From contig LGRX02029050.1 in NCBI GenBank assembly GCA_001247695.2, forward strand, positions 17,043 to 81,042: a stretch of 64,000 bases of DNA, in the 5' to 3' direction. Under the pieces are notes generated by a model. It saw only the letters and a program-made list of their open reading frames with translations, searched no databases and was not told the DNA's origin. Of this stretch, positions 32,901 through 44,047 are shown piece by piece. Both the position numbers and the translations under genes were made by a program. Numbering within the stretch: the stretch's first letter is position 1; the number at the start of each line of letters is the position of its first letter. The DNA comes from Cymbomonas tetramitiformis (Eukaryota > Chlorophyta > Pyramimonadophyceae > Pyramimonadales > Pyramimonadaceae).

Positions 32901-35900
32901 CCTCGAGGCGGGCGGACTACAGGTGTCCCATTGTGGATGGCCAACCGAGCCCGGATGGCGGTTGCAACCACGGCTGCAGAAACGGCTGTGGAGACCGAGG
33001 TTGGAGGAAGAGCGAAGGGGCGAGGGTGACGCGATGGGTCAGAGCAGGAGGGCAAGCACCCGCAGCACGGCTACGGCGGGACCGTAAAGATTCTCCAGCT
33101 CAGATCTGTGCTGGGACTGGTACTGGCACTTGAGAGCCGCCTCCTTCACCGCTACCTTCCGGACCTGGAGGGAGCGGTCCCACTTGCTTGAGGCCGTCGG
33201 CTTCGCATGGATACCCACCACCCCGCGCATGATAATGTAATACGCCTCGCCTGGCTCTCCCTGCCAAGCCCCCCTCCCCAACCCCGCCACACCTTCGGCT
33301 CTCACACTCGCAGGCCTGTGCCAGGGGTTCCCGGAGCCTTGCGCCCTCACCACTGGGTGCACACCCTGCCCCCGGAGAAAGTCCACGTGGCTGCCAGCGC
33401 GGCTCGGGAGCAGCAACACCGCGGGGAGGCGTCAGCAGCACACCGAGGGACTGTAAGAGCAACGTCGGCCCCACCTGATGGAAGACCACCCCGTCCGGGT
33501 CCATCTTCTCATATTGCGCCACCTGCATCAGCTGTCGGTGCACCTCCGCTGCGGAGCCCCCTCCCCACGGCGGCCCGGTGCACAACCACACACCCGATTA
33601 GCCGCAGAAGCATCGAGACGGCATGCCTCGGGAGGCTCGCCACTCGCTCGCATCTCCTCTCTCGGTCGCCTCTGGGCCCCTCCTCACACCCTCCACAGCC
33701 ACGCCTCTCAAGTACCCCAATAGGAACGCGGCCGCCCAAGCAAGTCTGCGTCCGGCTAAAAAGGAAGCAAAGCTTGGAATCCACTGACCACGCAGTGCAC
33801 CCTGGTTGCCCATGCTTGGTGTGACACGTGTATTCGTGATCGAGCCTTGCTCGGGAGCCATCGTGTGGCCACGTGGCAGAGAAAGTAGTATCTTCTCGAT
33901 CCGTCGGATCGGAGGTGCCGCACGCCTTTGGGGGGCGCGGAGTGATGACGAAGAAACCAGTGACCGGGGAGGGACAAGCGGCGGCGTGGGGCTTGGGGGA
34001 TGAGTCACGTTTAAGACTCTTGAAGAAGGGATTGCTGCCCGAGTGGTTGACAAGGATGTCCACCTCTTTGGCGGTGCGAAGGAGCTTGGATTTCATCAGA
34101 ATCGGAAGCATCATCTCCATGTCGATGAGCACGTTGTGCATTTGCGCGGAGAATTGCTGCCCACCAAGTCCCCTCGGCCCGTGGACATCGAGGTATATCA
34201 GTCAACAACCCGATCTCTGCGAACTCGACGTGAAGATCCGCAACAGGCCCTCGGATCACGCCCCTGCGCGCCGGGCGAGCAGCATTACACCGTGGCGCAT
34301 AGCCGATCCCGGAATGAGCGACAACCAAAGACACGCTCGATTTCTCTCACCCAGACCCACAGCTGGACACTTTTCTATGGCGGCATGGAGGACCAGTTCA
34401 CGCAGGCGCGGCCCTGCATTGATGAAGCCCCGCCACACGCATCAAGTCGCATGCAGCACGCGGGGGACGCCGCGGGGCGGACCTGGAAGTCTTTGCGCTT
34501 CAGCACCATGAGCTCTGTGTGCAGCTGCGCTATCACAGTGCTCTGCCGCTCCCCGCCTGTGCCGGAGGCGTCGAGCAGCGCGCGCTCGCCCAGGCTGTCC
34601 CCGGCGTGAAGCACTTTCACGCAATCCCCAAACGCCTGTCGCCCCTCGCCCCACTCTCGTCACGTCTCTCACCCTCGTGAGGCTTCCTGGAGCTCTGCCC
34701 TAGCGTCCGACAGGAAACAGAACTCAAAGCCGATGATCGCTCGCCATGCACCGCTCTGACCGCCTGCATCCTTGACAGGCGCACGCAATCCCGCAGAGGC
34801 GCGGCGCACGCCAAGTCTCCCGGCCTCATCCACACAAGTGTCTTCACCGAGTGGGATCGCCTCGGCCTTGGCCTCGACCTCCAGAGCCCGCACGCGGCGC
34901 AGGACTGGCCGACGCACCTCGTAATCAAGATTGCGGTGAGCCTCCCTGCTCGTGAAAGGCGGCCAATCATCAACCTCCACGTCTTTGTTCCTCTACACCA
35001 CAGCAGACCCTCCTCCCGGGAACCACTTCGCCATTCAATGCGGCGAGCGCCTACCACCCATGCGGCCCACGCCCAGAGGGTTTCCCACAAGCCCGCTTCC
35101 CATTGGCCGGTGCTTGAGGAGCAGGTGAGGGGGAGCAAGGAGAGAGGGTGGTGGCGGGCACGAGCTGGCGATGGGGCAAGCTGAGGCCATGAGGCAGTAG
35201 TGTGGCGCACAGGATGGGCAAAACTGTGGAAGGGCGGTGGTAACCACGGGCAGCTACGATGGGGGGCAGCAGAGCACACAGCCGGGCAAATCAGCGGTAG
35301 CTACACAGCACCTTCGCAACCTCCAGCATATCACTGTGGCTCTTATTCGAAACGTGCACAGAGAGGCTGCCTTTGAGGATGATGAAGAACTTAGTCCCCT
35401 TTTGGCCCTGTAATGCCCCCCCTTCCCGACCCCTCATGCAACCAGAAGGCCCATGCCGTGTATTACTAAGCGCATATCCCCGCATACGCTCACCAATATC
35501 AGGCTGGGAGGACGCGAGGCTCAACGTGGCGGCCGCTTGCAGGACCCCGTGTATGCCACCCCTCTCCAAGAAACCTAGCACGGCTTCATCAAAACGAAGC
35601 AAGAGAGAACACAGAAGCAAACGTTCTGCCCCAGCTGAAGAGGGAAAGGCCAAATGCCAGGAAACGAATTATCGGCGTAATTCTGCTGCGTTTCCCATTC
35701 ATGTCAAACGAACACGGAACACTTGCCACCACACCGGCGTCCCAGCAGGGACGCGCCTGTATACAAACCGGGTCGCCTGGCTCGTAGCGCTTGAGCGTCA
35801 TCACGCGGAGAAGGTTGGGCATCAGGCTCTGCTCGAGGCGCATGAAGAAGGCGTGCGCCTTGAGCATCTCCACCAGGAACTTCAGGTCGTCCTCTGTGCG

Positions 35901-38900
35901 CTTCAATGGGAGCTGCAGACATCGCGACAGCGGCGTTCACCCGGAGGGCCCCGTCCCCCCTTCTTAGTAGCCCTCAGGACCCCTCGCGCATCTAGCTATC
36001 TGCATACTCGGCCGATACAGCATCGCTGTGATCCGAGTTCGACTCACCACTTGTGAAGCACAGATGGTGCCGGCAGCGAGATGAAAGACGCCGCAGGCGA
36101 AACAGACTGAAGGAATTGTGTTCAGTCAGCACAGAGCTTGATGAGGTGGGTGTAACAAGAGGCAGAACTTCGAGGGATCTTCGAGGCACCTCGGGTGGAC
36201 CAGGCACGTGTGTCTGATACCTTGGGTGCCCGAGTTTGGGCCCGGCGGTGGATGCTCGCGTTGCGGGTGCAGAGAGGGGTGCGCACAGGCCCCAAGCGGG
36301 CGGGCCATCAGGCAGCGGGCCTAGCACCCTCACAGTGCTGAATCCCATCGCCTATCCCATCGCCTCCTGCTAGCCGCGCAGTAGACTAGTGGCACAGGGG
36401 TGCCAGCACCTCACATCGTGGCTAATGAACTCCAGTCCTCCAGTAATTGCAATACCCATGAGGCACGAGACCGGAAAGAGGGCAAGTTTCAGATGAATCT
36501 GGCATGCCCCCGAAGAGGCAGCACCCGCCAGAAAGGTGTCCCAAGGACACAGCCAAATCCCGTCAACCAGATCCAACCAGCGGCTGTCCCCGTTCCCAAC
36601 GAGGTGGCAGAACCTCACATCGCGGCCAACGAACACCTCCAGGGAGTGCAAAATCCACGAGGTACCAGACAGGAAAGAGAGCAAGCCAAAAACTATCCCG
36701 GGATACTCCTGAAGAGGCAGTGCCCGCCAGAAAGGCGCCACACGGACAGCCACATTCCATTACCTACTCCCAAATAGTGGTCGGCCCTGTTCACCGTCTA
36801 AGCGAGAAGGCCAGCGCCGGACCACCTGCAACGCTCAGAGGCATTGAGGTGTCTGCCACCAAGGTGCAGTGCGGACCGCATGTGTGTGCACGCGCCGGAT
36901 GAGCATCACCGACGGAAGGCGCTGGCAGCTCCAGGGCTAGGAGGGCGGGATAACAAGGTGTGGCGGCCTCCCACCTTCTCCAGCACGGGGAGGGCACGAT
37001 CGCGGTTGTGCACGATGGTTCTCATCTTCTTCATCAGGGAGATCAGGTCATCCTGTACTCCCCCACCCACAGCTCGTGTGCGCCTCTCTGAAGCCGGCGT
37101 TATATATGCACATCTCAAGGCATCACTGTGCCACCCGTCTTCCAAGCCGGCGCTGTGTCACCATTGGCCCCGAGGTCCGCGTGTTAGCATGTGTTCACCG
37201 AGATGGCTCACAGGCTCCAAGGCTGCGAGCTCATCAATGAGAACGGCAAGTATGCAGCGGCAGGCCAAGCACTCAAACTAGCACAAACCTTCCGTCCCCG
37301 AACTTGAGCCCCGCCAGCCGCCGCCTTACTATATTCCACACTCGCGCTAATGTATATTAACTACATTTCAGATTTCGGTAATATTTCGCGGTGCTTTTAG
37401 GGTGCAATTAGGAGATATGCACTCTAATTTATTCTAATGTATACCCCGCGCCCCCCCCGCGCCATGCGCTCTGAGGTGACGGAGAAGGGACGGGGTGGAT
37501 GCAGCGGCGCACGGCATTGTCACCTGCTGGATGACGATCATCTCCACGCCAGGGTTGCTGACCGCCGTGGTATCGAGCACATCCAGAGCGCGTATCATCG
37601 TCTCGTAGCCCAGGCAGCCCTTGGTGGACACTTCGTATACCTGCTGGCCGTACCTCTTGCACACCGAGTCCTCGTCCTTGGGTGCCTCCTGCTCGTTGCC
37701 GTCCTCCCACCCTCGCCAGCCCTCTCAGTGGCACGTCCTTGGCCGCCGCTCTCGCTGGGCGGCGTGCGCCTTCGTCCACCAGGTCAACCGGCGCAACCCA
37801 GCCACAACCCTAACTCCAACAGCAGCTCCCGGCCCAACTGCACCGAGCCGCAGCAATACGACAGCTTCTCGATGGCCCATGCACGTGCTGGCATCGAAGG
37901 GCAGACAGCGGAGACGCGGAATGGCATCGAAGGGCGGATGGCAGGCTCCTCACCACGATGTCATCACCCACATTACCGCTGCCTTCGTAGATGACATTTG
38001 CCGTCCTCAGCACCCTGCGAGCACCGTGCGCTCCACCTCACTCCAATAGAATCCTAATTTGCACATCCGATGGCATCCCCTAGCCCCCTTCTCCTCGTCC
38101 CATCACCGATGCCCTCTTCCCGTCACGTTGACATGTCATCACCCAGCAGCATCTGCCACTGATATGCCTCGCCTCATCAACACACCCTTTTCTCCTCGAT
38201 GTCCACATCACGTCATCCGACGGCTCCCTGCCTCCATTATGACACCAGTTCTGCTCAAGTAAGACAGCATCCCCACACTTGCCGTGTCGTGGCCGACGCT
38301 TCAGTCGCTCCAGCGCCCATCGAGGTTGAGCAACTACAAAACCACGCTCTGCTCAGGAGGTGTGAAGATACATTCCAGTCAGTGCTAGGGGCGCCAGGGG
38401 ACATGCGGGGGCGCTAGGGGCGCCAGGGGATGCGGCCAACGGGCGGTGAGGGGCACACTCCCATTTGCTCTGGGGCTTTGCAACTGCGCTCGGGCTGAGG
38501 TTCTGCACGGCATCCCTGATGACCTGCGTGACCGACTTTCTGCTGACGCGGTCCACCGTTTCCACCAGCGAACCTCTGCGGCACCCCTCCACCGGCCACG
38601 TGGCACTGTGAGGTAGAGCAGCACCGACACTGCGCGGAACCAAGATCCGACGTGCCAGACGATGCGTGCGTGCACAACACAAGTCTGCCTCATTCCCTGT
38701 GTGGTCAGTCTCTTCAGCGGCTCCATTAGATAGCAGCCGTCCGATTCACCATCTCTTCCGCGCTATGCCGTCAGATTCGCCATGCCTTTCCTGCTACTGG
38801 CGACTGGCGAAGCGGAGGTTGCGGGCACTTGCAGAGTGGAGGTTGCGGTGTCTGGCCCGACTGCATAATTACACCCGCAACATCTAGGAAGCCAGGAGGC

Positions 38901-41900
38901 TCAACAGTCAGGAGGTTGGGGTGCATGCACCCGAACTCCAGCCAGGACGACGCTGCCGGGGATGCTGGTAGATGCTTATGGTGAAGTCGGGAAGTGCTGG
39001 GGGATGCCATTTTGGGGGGAACCAGTTGTTGGGGAGGTCCGGGAGTGTGTAAGGGGATGCCACGGGGACGCCAGGGTTTGGGGAGGGGTGTTGGGCAGTG
39101 CTGAGGGGTGTTGGGGACGCCAGGTGTTGGGGACGCTAGGTGTTGGGGAACGCTTGGTGTTGGGGGACGCTAGGTGTTGGGGAAGCCAGGTGTTGGGGGA
39201 CGCTAGGTGTTGGGGGACGCTTGGTGTTGGGGACGTTAGGTGTTGGAGGACGCTAGGTGTTGGGGGACGCTAGGTGTTGGGGGACGCTAGGTGTTGGGGG
39301 ACGCTAGGTGTTGGGGGACGCTAGGTGTTGGGGGACGCTAGGTGTTGGGGGACGCTAGGTGTTGGGGACGCCAGGTGTTGGTGTTGGGGGACGCTAGGTG
39401 TTGGGGGACGCTGTTAGTAAAACTTGCATTACTCGCCTTTCATGCCAAAAAGTGATGTAACCAGGCACGCTGATGCCGTAACACGTGTATTTTTGCCTTG
39501 CGGCAAAGCTCAGGGGGATCCGTTTTGCGTTTAGTGCTTTGGCAGCATGTGCAGTGCTTTGGCAGCATGTGAAGTGCTTCGGCAGCGCTGTGCAGGCGGT
39601 ACACGGCACAGCCTATCGGCAAGCCCTCATTCGCTGGAGCGCGGGTTGACACCTGGCGGCCTTCCAACGCTGAGGCGCTCTTTGCGGCGATTTTTCCTGC
39701 ATTTCTTTTTCTTTTTTATCCTGTAGGTCCTTCTCTCTTTCCAGCTCCAGCTCCTGAGGCAGCGGGGCGCAAGGGAGAAGGAAGAAGACGAGTAAAGAGT
39801 GAGCGGCGAGGCCTCTGATCGGAATGAGAGGCGAGCTTGCGAGGCACAAAATTGGTGCCAGCGAGGCCTCTGAGAGGCGAGGCTGTCAAGTACAGGCATC
39901 AGTCGAGAAGCAGAATGTGGCGGCTCGCGTTGTTGCAAGGGTCCGCCCGACCCGGCACCGGGTGGTGCGGCGCGAAAAGCGCGGGGACGGGCACCTCTTT
40001 TTTTCTCTTTTGCTCCAGAGCCTTCTTCGAATAGAAGTTCACGGATCCGGACATGATGCAATACAGAGTATGACCCTTCTCGCCCTGCAGGGCAGCACCC
40101 CAATCACGTCAGCACTTGCACACTGGATTTGCAGCGGTCGCATCTGGCTCATGGGCAATGGTCATGCCTGGCAGCCGCGAGCATATTGGCTCAGCTCCAC
40201 TCAGGGTGTGTGAAGGGTGGGTGGCAGCAAAGGCGGACAAGGCCTCAGTGGGTCCAGCGGCAATCACTCAGCAGGTGAGGTGCGCAAGTGTATGCTAGAG
40301 GGGTGGGCCCTAACAGCAACGCCTCTTTTCCGTATGGCCGTGGAGCTCCTATCATGCCCAAAGTAGCAGCTACAACGCATCACTTGCTGACATCAGCTGC
40401 TTTGGGTCAAACCGGGTCAAACTCGAGCCCATGCGCACCACTCCATGGGTCAATAGGCTCCTCCATGGGTGCTTCACCAGCCACTACTGCCCCCCCTCAC
40501 CACAGAAGAGATGGTCCAGGGGTGCTTCACCAGCCACTGCTGCCCCCTCACCACAGAAGAGATGGTCCAGAGGTGCTTCACCAGCCACTACTGCCCCCTC
40601 ACCACAGGAGAGATGGTCCAGGGGTGCTTCACCAGCCACTGCTGCCCCTCACCACAGAATAGATGGTCCAGGGGTGCTTCACAGCCACTACTGCCCCCTC
40701 ACCACAGGAGAGATGGTCCAGGGGTGCTTCACCAGCCACTACTGCCCCCTCACCACAGAAGAGATGGTCCAGGGGTGCTTCACCAGCCACTACTGCCCGC
40801 TCACCACAGAAGAGATGGTCCAGGAGTGCTTCACCAGCCACTACTGCCCCCTCACCACAGGAGAGATGGTCCAGGGGTGCTTCACCAGCCACTACTGCCC
40901 CCTCACCACAGGAGAGATGGTACTCTCACAACGTTGTCCTGCGCACCACGCGTTCGAGCCGTTCTGCCGTAGGCCGGTGTCGGGCAAAGCACGGGCAGGG
41001 CGCTGCCGGTAACATCCGGCAATGGGCTGCAGCAAGGAGCCGTTGCAGCAGGCCTTAGTGACTGCACCTCTCCCTGGGCCAGGATGAATTTCAGCAGCTC
41101 TCTACAAGCAGATCTCATCCCGACATGAAGCATGGCCGCCTGTAACGTGAGATTTGTCGACCAGATTCGCTCCTGCCGCGGCGCGGCTGAGGGTGTTGCA
41201 GCTGACGGAGCTTCCCTGGAAGTCGGGAAGGTGGCGCAACGCCCCATGCGCCGCTGCGGAGGCGGCTCAGCAGGGCCCCGGGCGCACCTCCTGACACAGC
41301 ACTTTCCTCTGCGTGTACGTGGCGTACGTGACGGAACTAGACAGGTGCAGCGCCTGGCCCGTTGGCGCCCGCCGAGAGATGCACCTCAGCACCGGGTGGC
41401 GTCCACCAATAAGAGCCCGCTTCGACCCCGGGTGACGTCAGCCTCAGCTGCTGTTTTCATCGTCACCCCGCTTGCGCCGACGGTCTGCGTGCGGGCGCAC
41501 AGGGGAGACACCTGACCAAGCACCCTGAGCTCGCTGCAGCTATTCCGCTTCGAGCCGCTCTCAAGCCGCGGGCACGGCGGTGACACGTGGCGGCAAGAGA
41601 GAGCTTCGGGCCGAGGGGCCGCGGGAGGGCGCACGAATTGAGACGGGCAGTCTGAGAAAAAGGGGAACTCGAGAAGATAAGGGGTGAGCATGGCGCACAT
41701 CTCGGTGGTGCGGTTTGTAGGCCTGGGAGAGCGCGCTCCGCGTGGTCAGTGGGGCCCCAGACGGCCAATGGGGGATACGCATTGGAACCGAGAGTGCGAA
41801 TTGCGGTCAAGCGGGGGCTCTTCAGCGGGCAGCCACGAAGCCCCTCTGGCCTCACGAATGGAGCTCAGGCGCGGGAGGCCCCTTCCGTGCTCGTTTGTGC

Positions 41901-42823
41901 GGTCCGCAGACATGACGCGCACGAATGGGAGAGACCGGCTGAAGAAAGAGAGGGCACGAAATGTGGATGCTTACGGTCCCGCCGCATCGTTGGATGCGCG
42001 GCGCGGGGGGGGGGCGCACGGCTCGCGTAGAATGCGCCGCATATCACGAATCTTCGAGGCTTCCGTTTCCCGCTGCACCATTTTCGACAAATTCGCTCCG
42101 TGCAGACCTTGCTGGACCTGTGTGAGGCAACATCTCGTGTGAAGTGCCACCAGTTGCGCATGCACATCCGACCCCCTGGCACGGCGGGGTATGAATCACG
42201 CCCGGGGGGGCCGACGATGGGGCTCGCCGGCGATTTTTTCTTTTCCATTTACGGTTGGTTGAGCTGCGTGTGGATGCGTTCGCACCGCGTCCGTTCGCGC
42301 CCAAAAGTCCGGGGCGAGAGGGCAGCGGCCAAGCTTTCCTGAACGAGCCCCAATAGTCTCGCACACAAGAAGACGTTGACGCACGATGCCCTGAGGGGAT
42401 GGGAACAGAGGCCTCGACGAGTGTACGCACGTGAGCAGTGGTTGCCACTTCGAGGATGCTTGCCCTCCTCGCGGTTGGAACAAGATTTTGCAGCTGAATG
42501 TTCTCGGCACCGAAGAGCAGCTCGAAGCCTTGCGGGTCGATTGCCCGGATGGAGTCGGTGGGTTGTGGCATCCGAACGCAAACTTGCTCCGGATTCTTTT
42601 CGGTCTCAGGTGACCCAGCAGCTTGGCCCTTTCCCGTCAGAGTTGCGAGGTCCATTTTTAGGGACTCGAAGCCTGGGGAGGACTTACTCGGATGCCTCCT
42701 CATCGTCTCTCGCGCGGGCCGCTTCTTTTTCGTTTCACCTAAGCTTGGCTTGCGCGCAAGCCCAGAATTTTCCTCTGCGCTGGCGGCAGCCCCTGACGTG
42801 CTGCCGGGCGACTCGTCCCACAT
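23980..42823 (-). CDS. Giant multi-cNBD (cyclic-nucleotide-binding) protein, ~33 exons
   Basis: A signalling protein of about 1,400 residues with five to six tandem cNMP-binding-domain modules and no kinase or channel seen. Exons (minus strand order): 42449-42823, 42020-42117, 41635-41722, 41068-41139, 39995-40084, 39653-39753, 38459-38575, 37954-38014, 37524-37688, 36975-37052, 35757-35912, 35321-35407, 34483-34635, 34009-34156, 33475-33548, 33156-33260, 32473-32544, 31957-32193, 31563-31637, 31168-31269, 31026-31077, 30430-30487, 29897-29995, 29523-29651, 28528-28602, one near 28225-28420, 28063-28184, 27488-27572, 26867-27028, 25831-25947, 24964-25112, 24642-24827, 24234-24488, 23980-24127. 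Phases agree at nearly all junctions. Exceptions: a probable missing exon between 41068 and 40084, an unsure phase at 31563/31269, and the exon near 28.3 kb. The ATG at 42823 opens a Ser/Lys-rich N-terminus with RRAS and RKPS sites. It might be two genes; the 3' end is least sure. Confidence 0.82.
25545..25620. repeat. 18-19-bp minisatellite, intronic
   Basis: Four copies of GAGGTATAACACGAGGGG-type units inside an intron of the cNBD gene. Confidence 0.85.
26048..26395. repeat. ~21-bp minisatellite, intronic
   Basis: About 15 copies of a CACTCCAACGAAATATCACC-type unit with small length changes. Lies between exons 25831-25947 and 26867-27028 of the cNBD gene. The 281-codon plus-strand frame across it is an artefact. 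Confidence 0.9.
27751..27862. repeat. 28-bp minisatellite, intronic
   Basis: Four copies of a GTGACCATGAAGGGCCTGGA-type unit in the intron between 27572 and 28063. Confidence 0.9.
28063..29651 (-). other. cNBD 6-like region (partial)
   Basis: Exon 29523-29651 (DEESFQAHRHFHPG, then IEVIAVGKGECIGAHATV) and exon 28528-28602 (TVYTEHECRFMVINGDNF) are phase 0 and resemble the end of a cNBD. Exon 28063-28184 (DEELLVFSRIVSDDVAVK) follows. The exon between them, around 28225-28420, is open in all frames and could not be fixed. Confidence 0.5.
28820..29262. repeat. Tandem and inverted 65-bp repeat block, intronic
   Basis: Two direct copies of a unit containing GGCCGAGGCGCCTCTGTCAC (28825-28950) face two and a half inverted copies (29105-29262). 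The inner ends, CACGTCAGCTGACGGCCTCGC and GCGAGGCCGCCAGCTGACGTG, extend the palindrome around a core of about 115 bp. Could be a foldback element within an intron of the cNBD gene. Confidence 0.8.
29897..32193 (-). other. cNBD 5 (degenerate cassette)
   Basis: The second half of exon 31957-32193 (FMRHLVVVAERDPPSNVYLL) continues in exon 31563-31637 (GECRQLCTKESALEA). Exon 31168-31269 supplies a cassette-like GDSLTDVALPW without the conserved Glu or Arg. Exons 31026-31077, 30430-30487 (NKMLGYLQELMRNHIKLHK) and 29897-29995 follow in compatible phases, though the first two are less certain. Confidence 0.55.
31957..34156 (-). other. cNBD 4 (complete, binding-competent by motif)
   Basis: Exons 34009-34156, 33475-33548, 33156-33260, 32473-32544 and 31957-32193 join in phase: EVDILVNHSGSNPFFKSLK, VAQYEKMDPDGVVFHQ, GEPGEAYYIIMRGVVGIH, the cassette GQAFGELALEQ with RSGTAI, then FVVINKSDYDDVMKRFHHDL. 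Spacing of the cassette and following strand matches cNBD 3 residue for residue. Glu and Arg contacts are present. Confidence 0.85.
34483..37052 (-). other. cNBD 3 (complete, binding-competent by motif)
   Basis: Exons 36975-37052, 35757-35912, 35321-35407 and 34483-34635 are all phase 0 and give an uninterrupted domain: RTEDDLKFLVEMLK, RYEPGDPVCIQ, GQKGTKFFIILKGSLSVHV, then the cassette GDSLGERALLD with RQSTVIA. Glu and Arg of the phosphate-binding cassette are present. The intron after 35757 would start with GC (CAG|GCGCGT). Confidence 0.85.
37524..38575 (-). other. cNBD 2 (degenerate cassette)
   Basis: Exons 38459-38575, 37954-38014 and 37524-37688 join in phase to give SVTQVIRDAVQNLSPSA, then NVIYEGSGNVGDDIV, then VYEVSTKGCLGYETM. 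The position of the phosphate-contacting Arg reads LDTTAV, and the ribose-contacting Glu is shifted. Fold retained, binding unlikely. Confidence 0.65.
39020..39415. repeat. 17-18-bp minisatellite, intronic
   Basis: Roughly 20 copies of GCTAGGTGTTGGGGGAC with minor variants, in the intron between 38575 and 39653. Confidence 0.92.
39995..42117 (-). other. cNBD 1 (divergent) with charged coiled-coil insert
   Basis: Exon 41635-41722 gives the first helix (MLTPYLLEFPFFSDCP). Exon 41068-41139 gives SACRELLKFILAQ. Exon 39995-40084 gives the beta-roll strand GEKGHTLYCIMSGSVNFYSK. About 12 residues normally found between the last two are absent, so a small exon in 40085-41067, where a 51-bp array sits, may be missed. 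Instead of a phosphate-binding cassette, exon 39653-39753 encodes a charged helix (LEREKDLQDKKEKEMQEK), behind a good polypyrimidine tract and CCTCAG acceptor. This domain probably does not bind nucleotide. Confidence 0.65.
40465..40920. repeat. 51-bp minisatellite, intronic
   Basis: Nine units of 50-51 bp; the word GATGGTCCAG starts at 40510, 40561, 40612, 40662, 40712, 40763, 40814, 40865 and (as GATGGTACTC) 40916. Because 51 is divisible by three, several frames stay open without being coding. Confidence 0.92.
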
Positions 42824-44047
42824 TTTGCCGGTGAAACAAATTCTTGACAAAACTGCAGCCTATATGGATGAAGGCGGATCGCAACGACCAAAGCCGCAAG
42901 GCACAGAGAAATAGAATATTCAACCTCGAGAATAAAGCGTTCTCCTTCAGGATTATGCGCTCAACGTCTGGAAGCGCAACAAGACGGCATAGGAACAAAC
43001 AACACGAAGGAAATACTTAATTTTGGTTTTCGTTGAGCGCCAGGACTCTGACGTCTTAAGTGAATCGCGCGTGATACCCACTGCCTACCAGAAAGACACC
43101 CACAGGTATTCCTCTGGAACCAGTGAGGTTCTCACTATGTACAGAATAATTTCGCCGCATGCTGTTCACCCAAGCCACAGATTGATGGAGAGAGCCTTTT
43201 GGTCAGACGTCACGATACAGAGGTGGATTTCGAGACAACAGCTCGCGTATTTCTGTGCGAAATATAATATATGTCTCGGGTATCGGCCAAATGCTCAGGC
43301 TGCACAAGCATCACAACGTCGAATCTGTGGACGGAAAGTCATTGCCATCACTATGACCACGACCACCTCACAACAACAGCAACAACATCAACAACGGGGA
43401 GCATCCAACTGCATCTCCAGAGTCGAGAATTAGTATAAGTATATTGCGTCCTGTTGAGGTCTGTTGAATTTTTTACGTGAGATATGTTAAGATAGGTTTA
43501 GAATTGACGACTGTCGCGACAACGACAATAAATATAATCGACTGTTGATCCTTCGCTTGGCATTCTCCCATCACGGCGATGACGCGTCATCAGGGAGCCA
43601 GATCGTTTCTGAATTGCGATCGCAAGCGTCTGTTCATCTCCGGTGGTATCGCGATTCGATATTTGGTTTGCCCCGATCCGATCATTACACATGAAGTTAT
43701 GACCTATTTTTTCATTTCGTGTCGCTAATTGGCAAATGACGGGGTACTGTCATGTCACGTCCTGGCTGCCATGCCATGCCATGCCATGCCATGCCATCGC
43801 ATGCCAGGCCAAGACCATACAGTGTCACTGTACAGATGAGATCGGAGATGCGAGATGGAAGAGACACAGATTCATTCAGACGAGAGATTGAGTTTGAGAT
43901 TAGATACCAAAAACGGAAAACCAAAGGAAAAGGTCCAAAGGATCTCTCACCGTCAACTCAAGTTCAGCTCACCCAAACCCTCCACCCTCGCCTGCTATTC
44001 CCGCTGTTCGAACACCTTTCAGTATTATCTGGGGACAAAGGTGAAAT
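42824..44047. other. Divergent intergenic region between the cNBD gene and NAA20
   Basis: The upstream region of both genes, transcribed away from each other. Contains a (CCATG)n run at about 43767-43795 and a CAACAA run near 43372-43397. A 136-codon plus frame at 43023-43433 ends in the Q-run and has no motif. No promoter element can be supported. Confidence 0.4.

Noticed and set aside
34669..34980. Minus-strand 103-codon frame as an extra cNBD exon
   Set aside because: Exons 35321-35407 and 34483-34635 join in phase and give a complete domain without it; treated as intron.
40465..40920. CRISPR-like look of regular repeats
   Set aside because: Direct tandem copies without unique spacers, in a eukaryotic intron.
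40431..41012. Frames of 193 and 167 codons on the plus strand
   Set aside because: Produced by nine copies of a 51-bp unit lying in an intron of the minus-strand cNBD gene.
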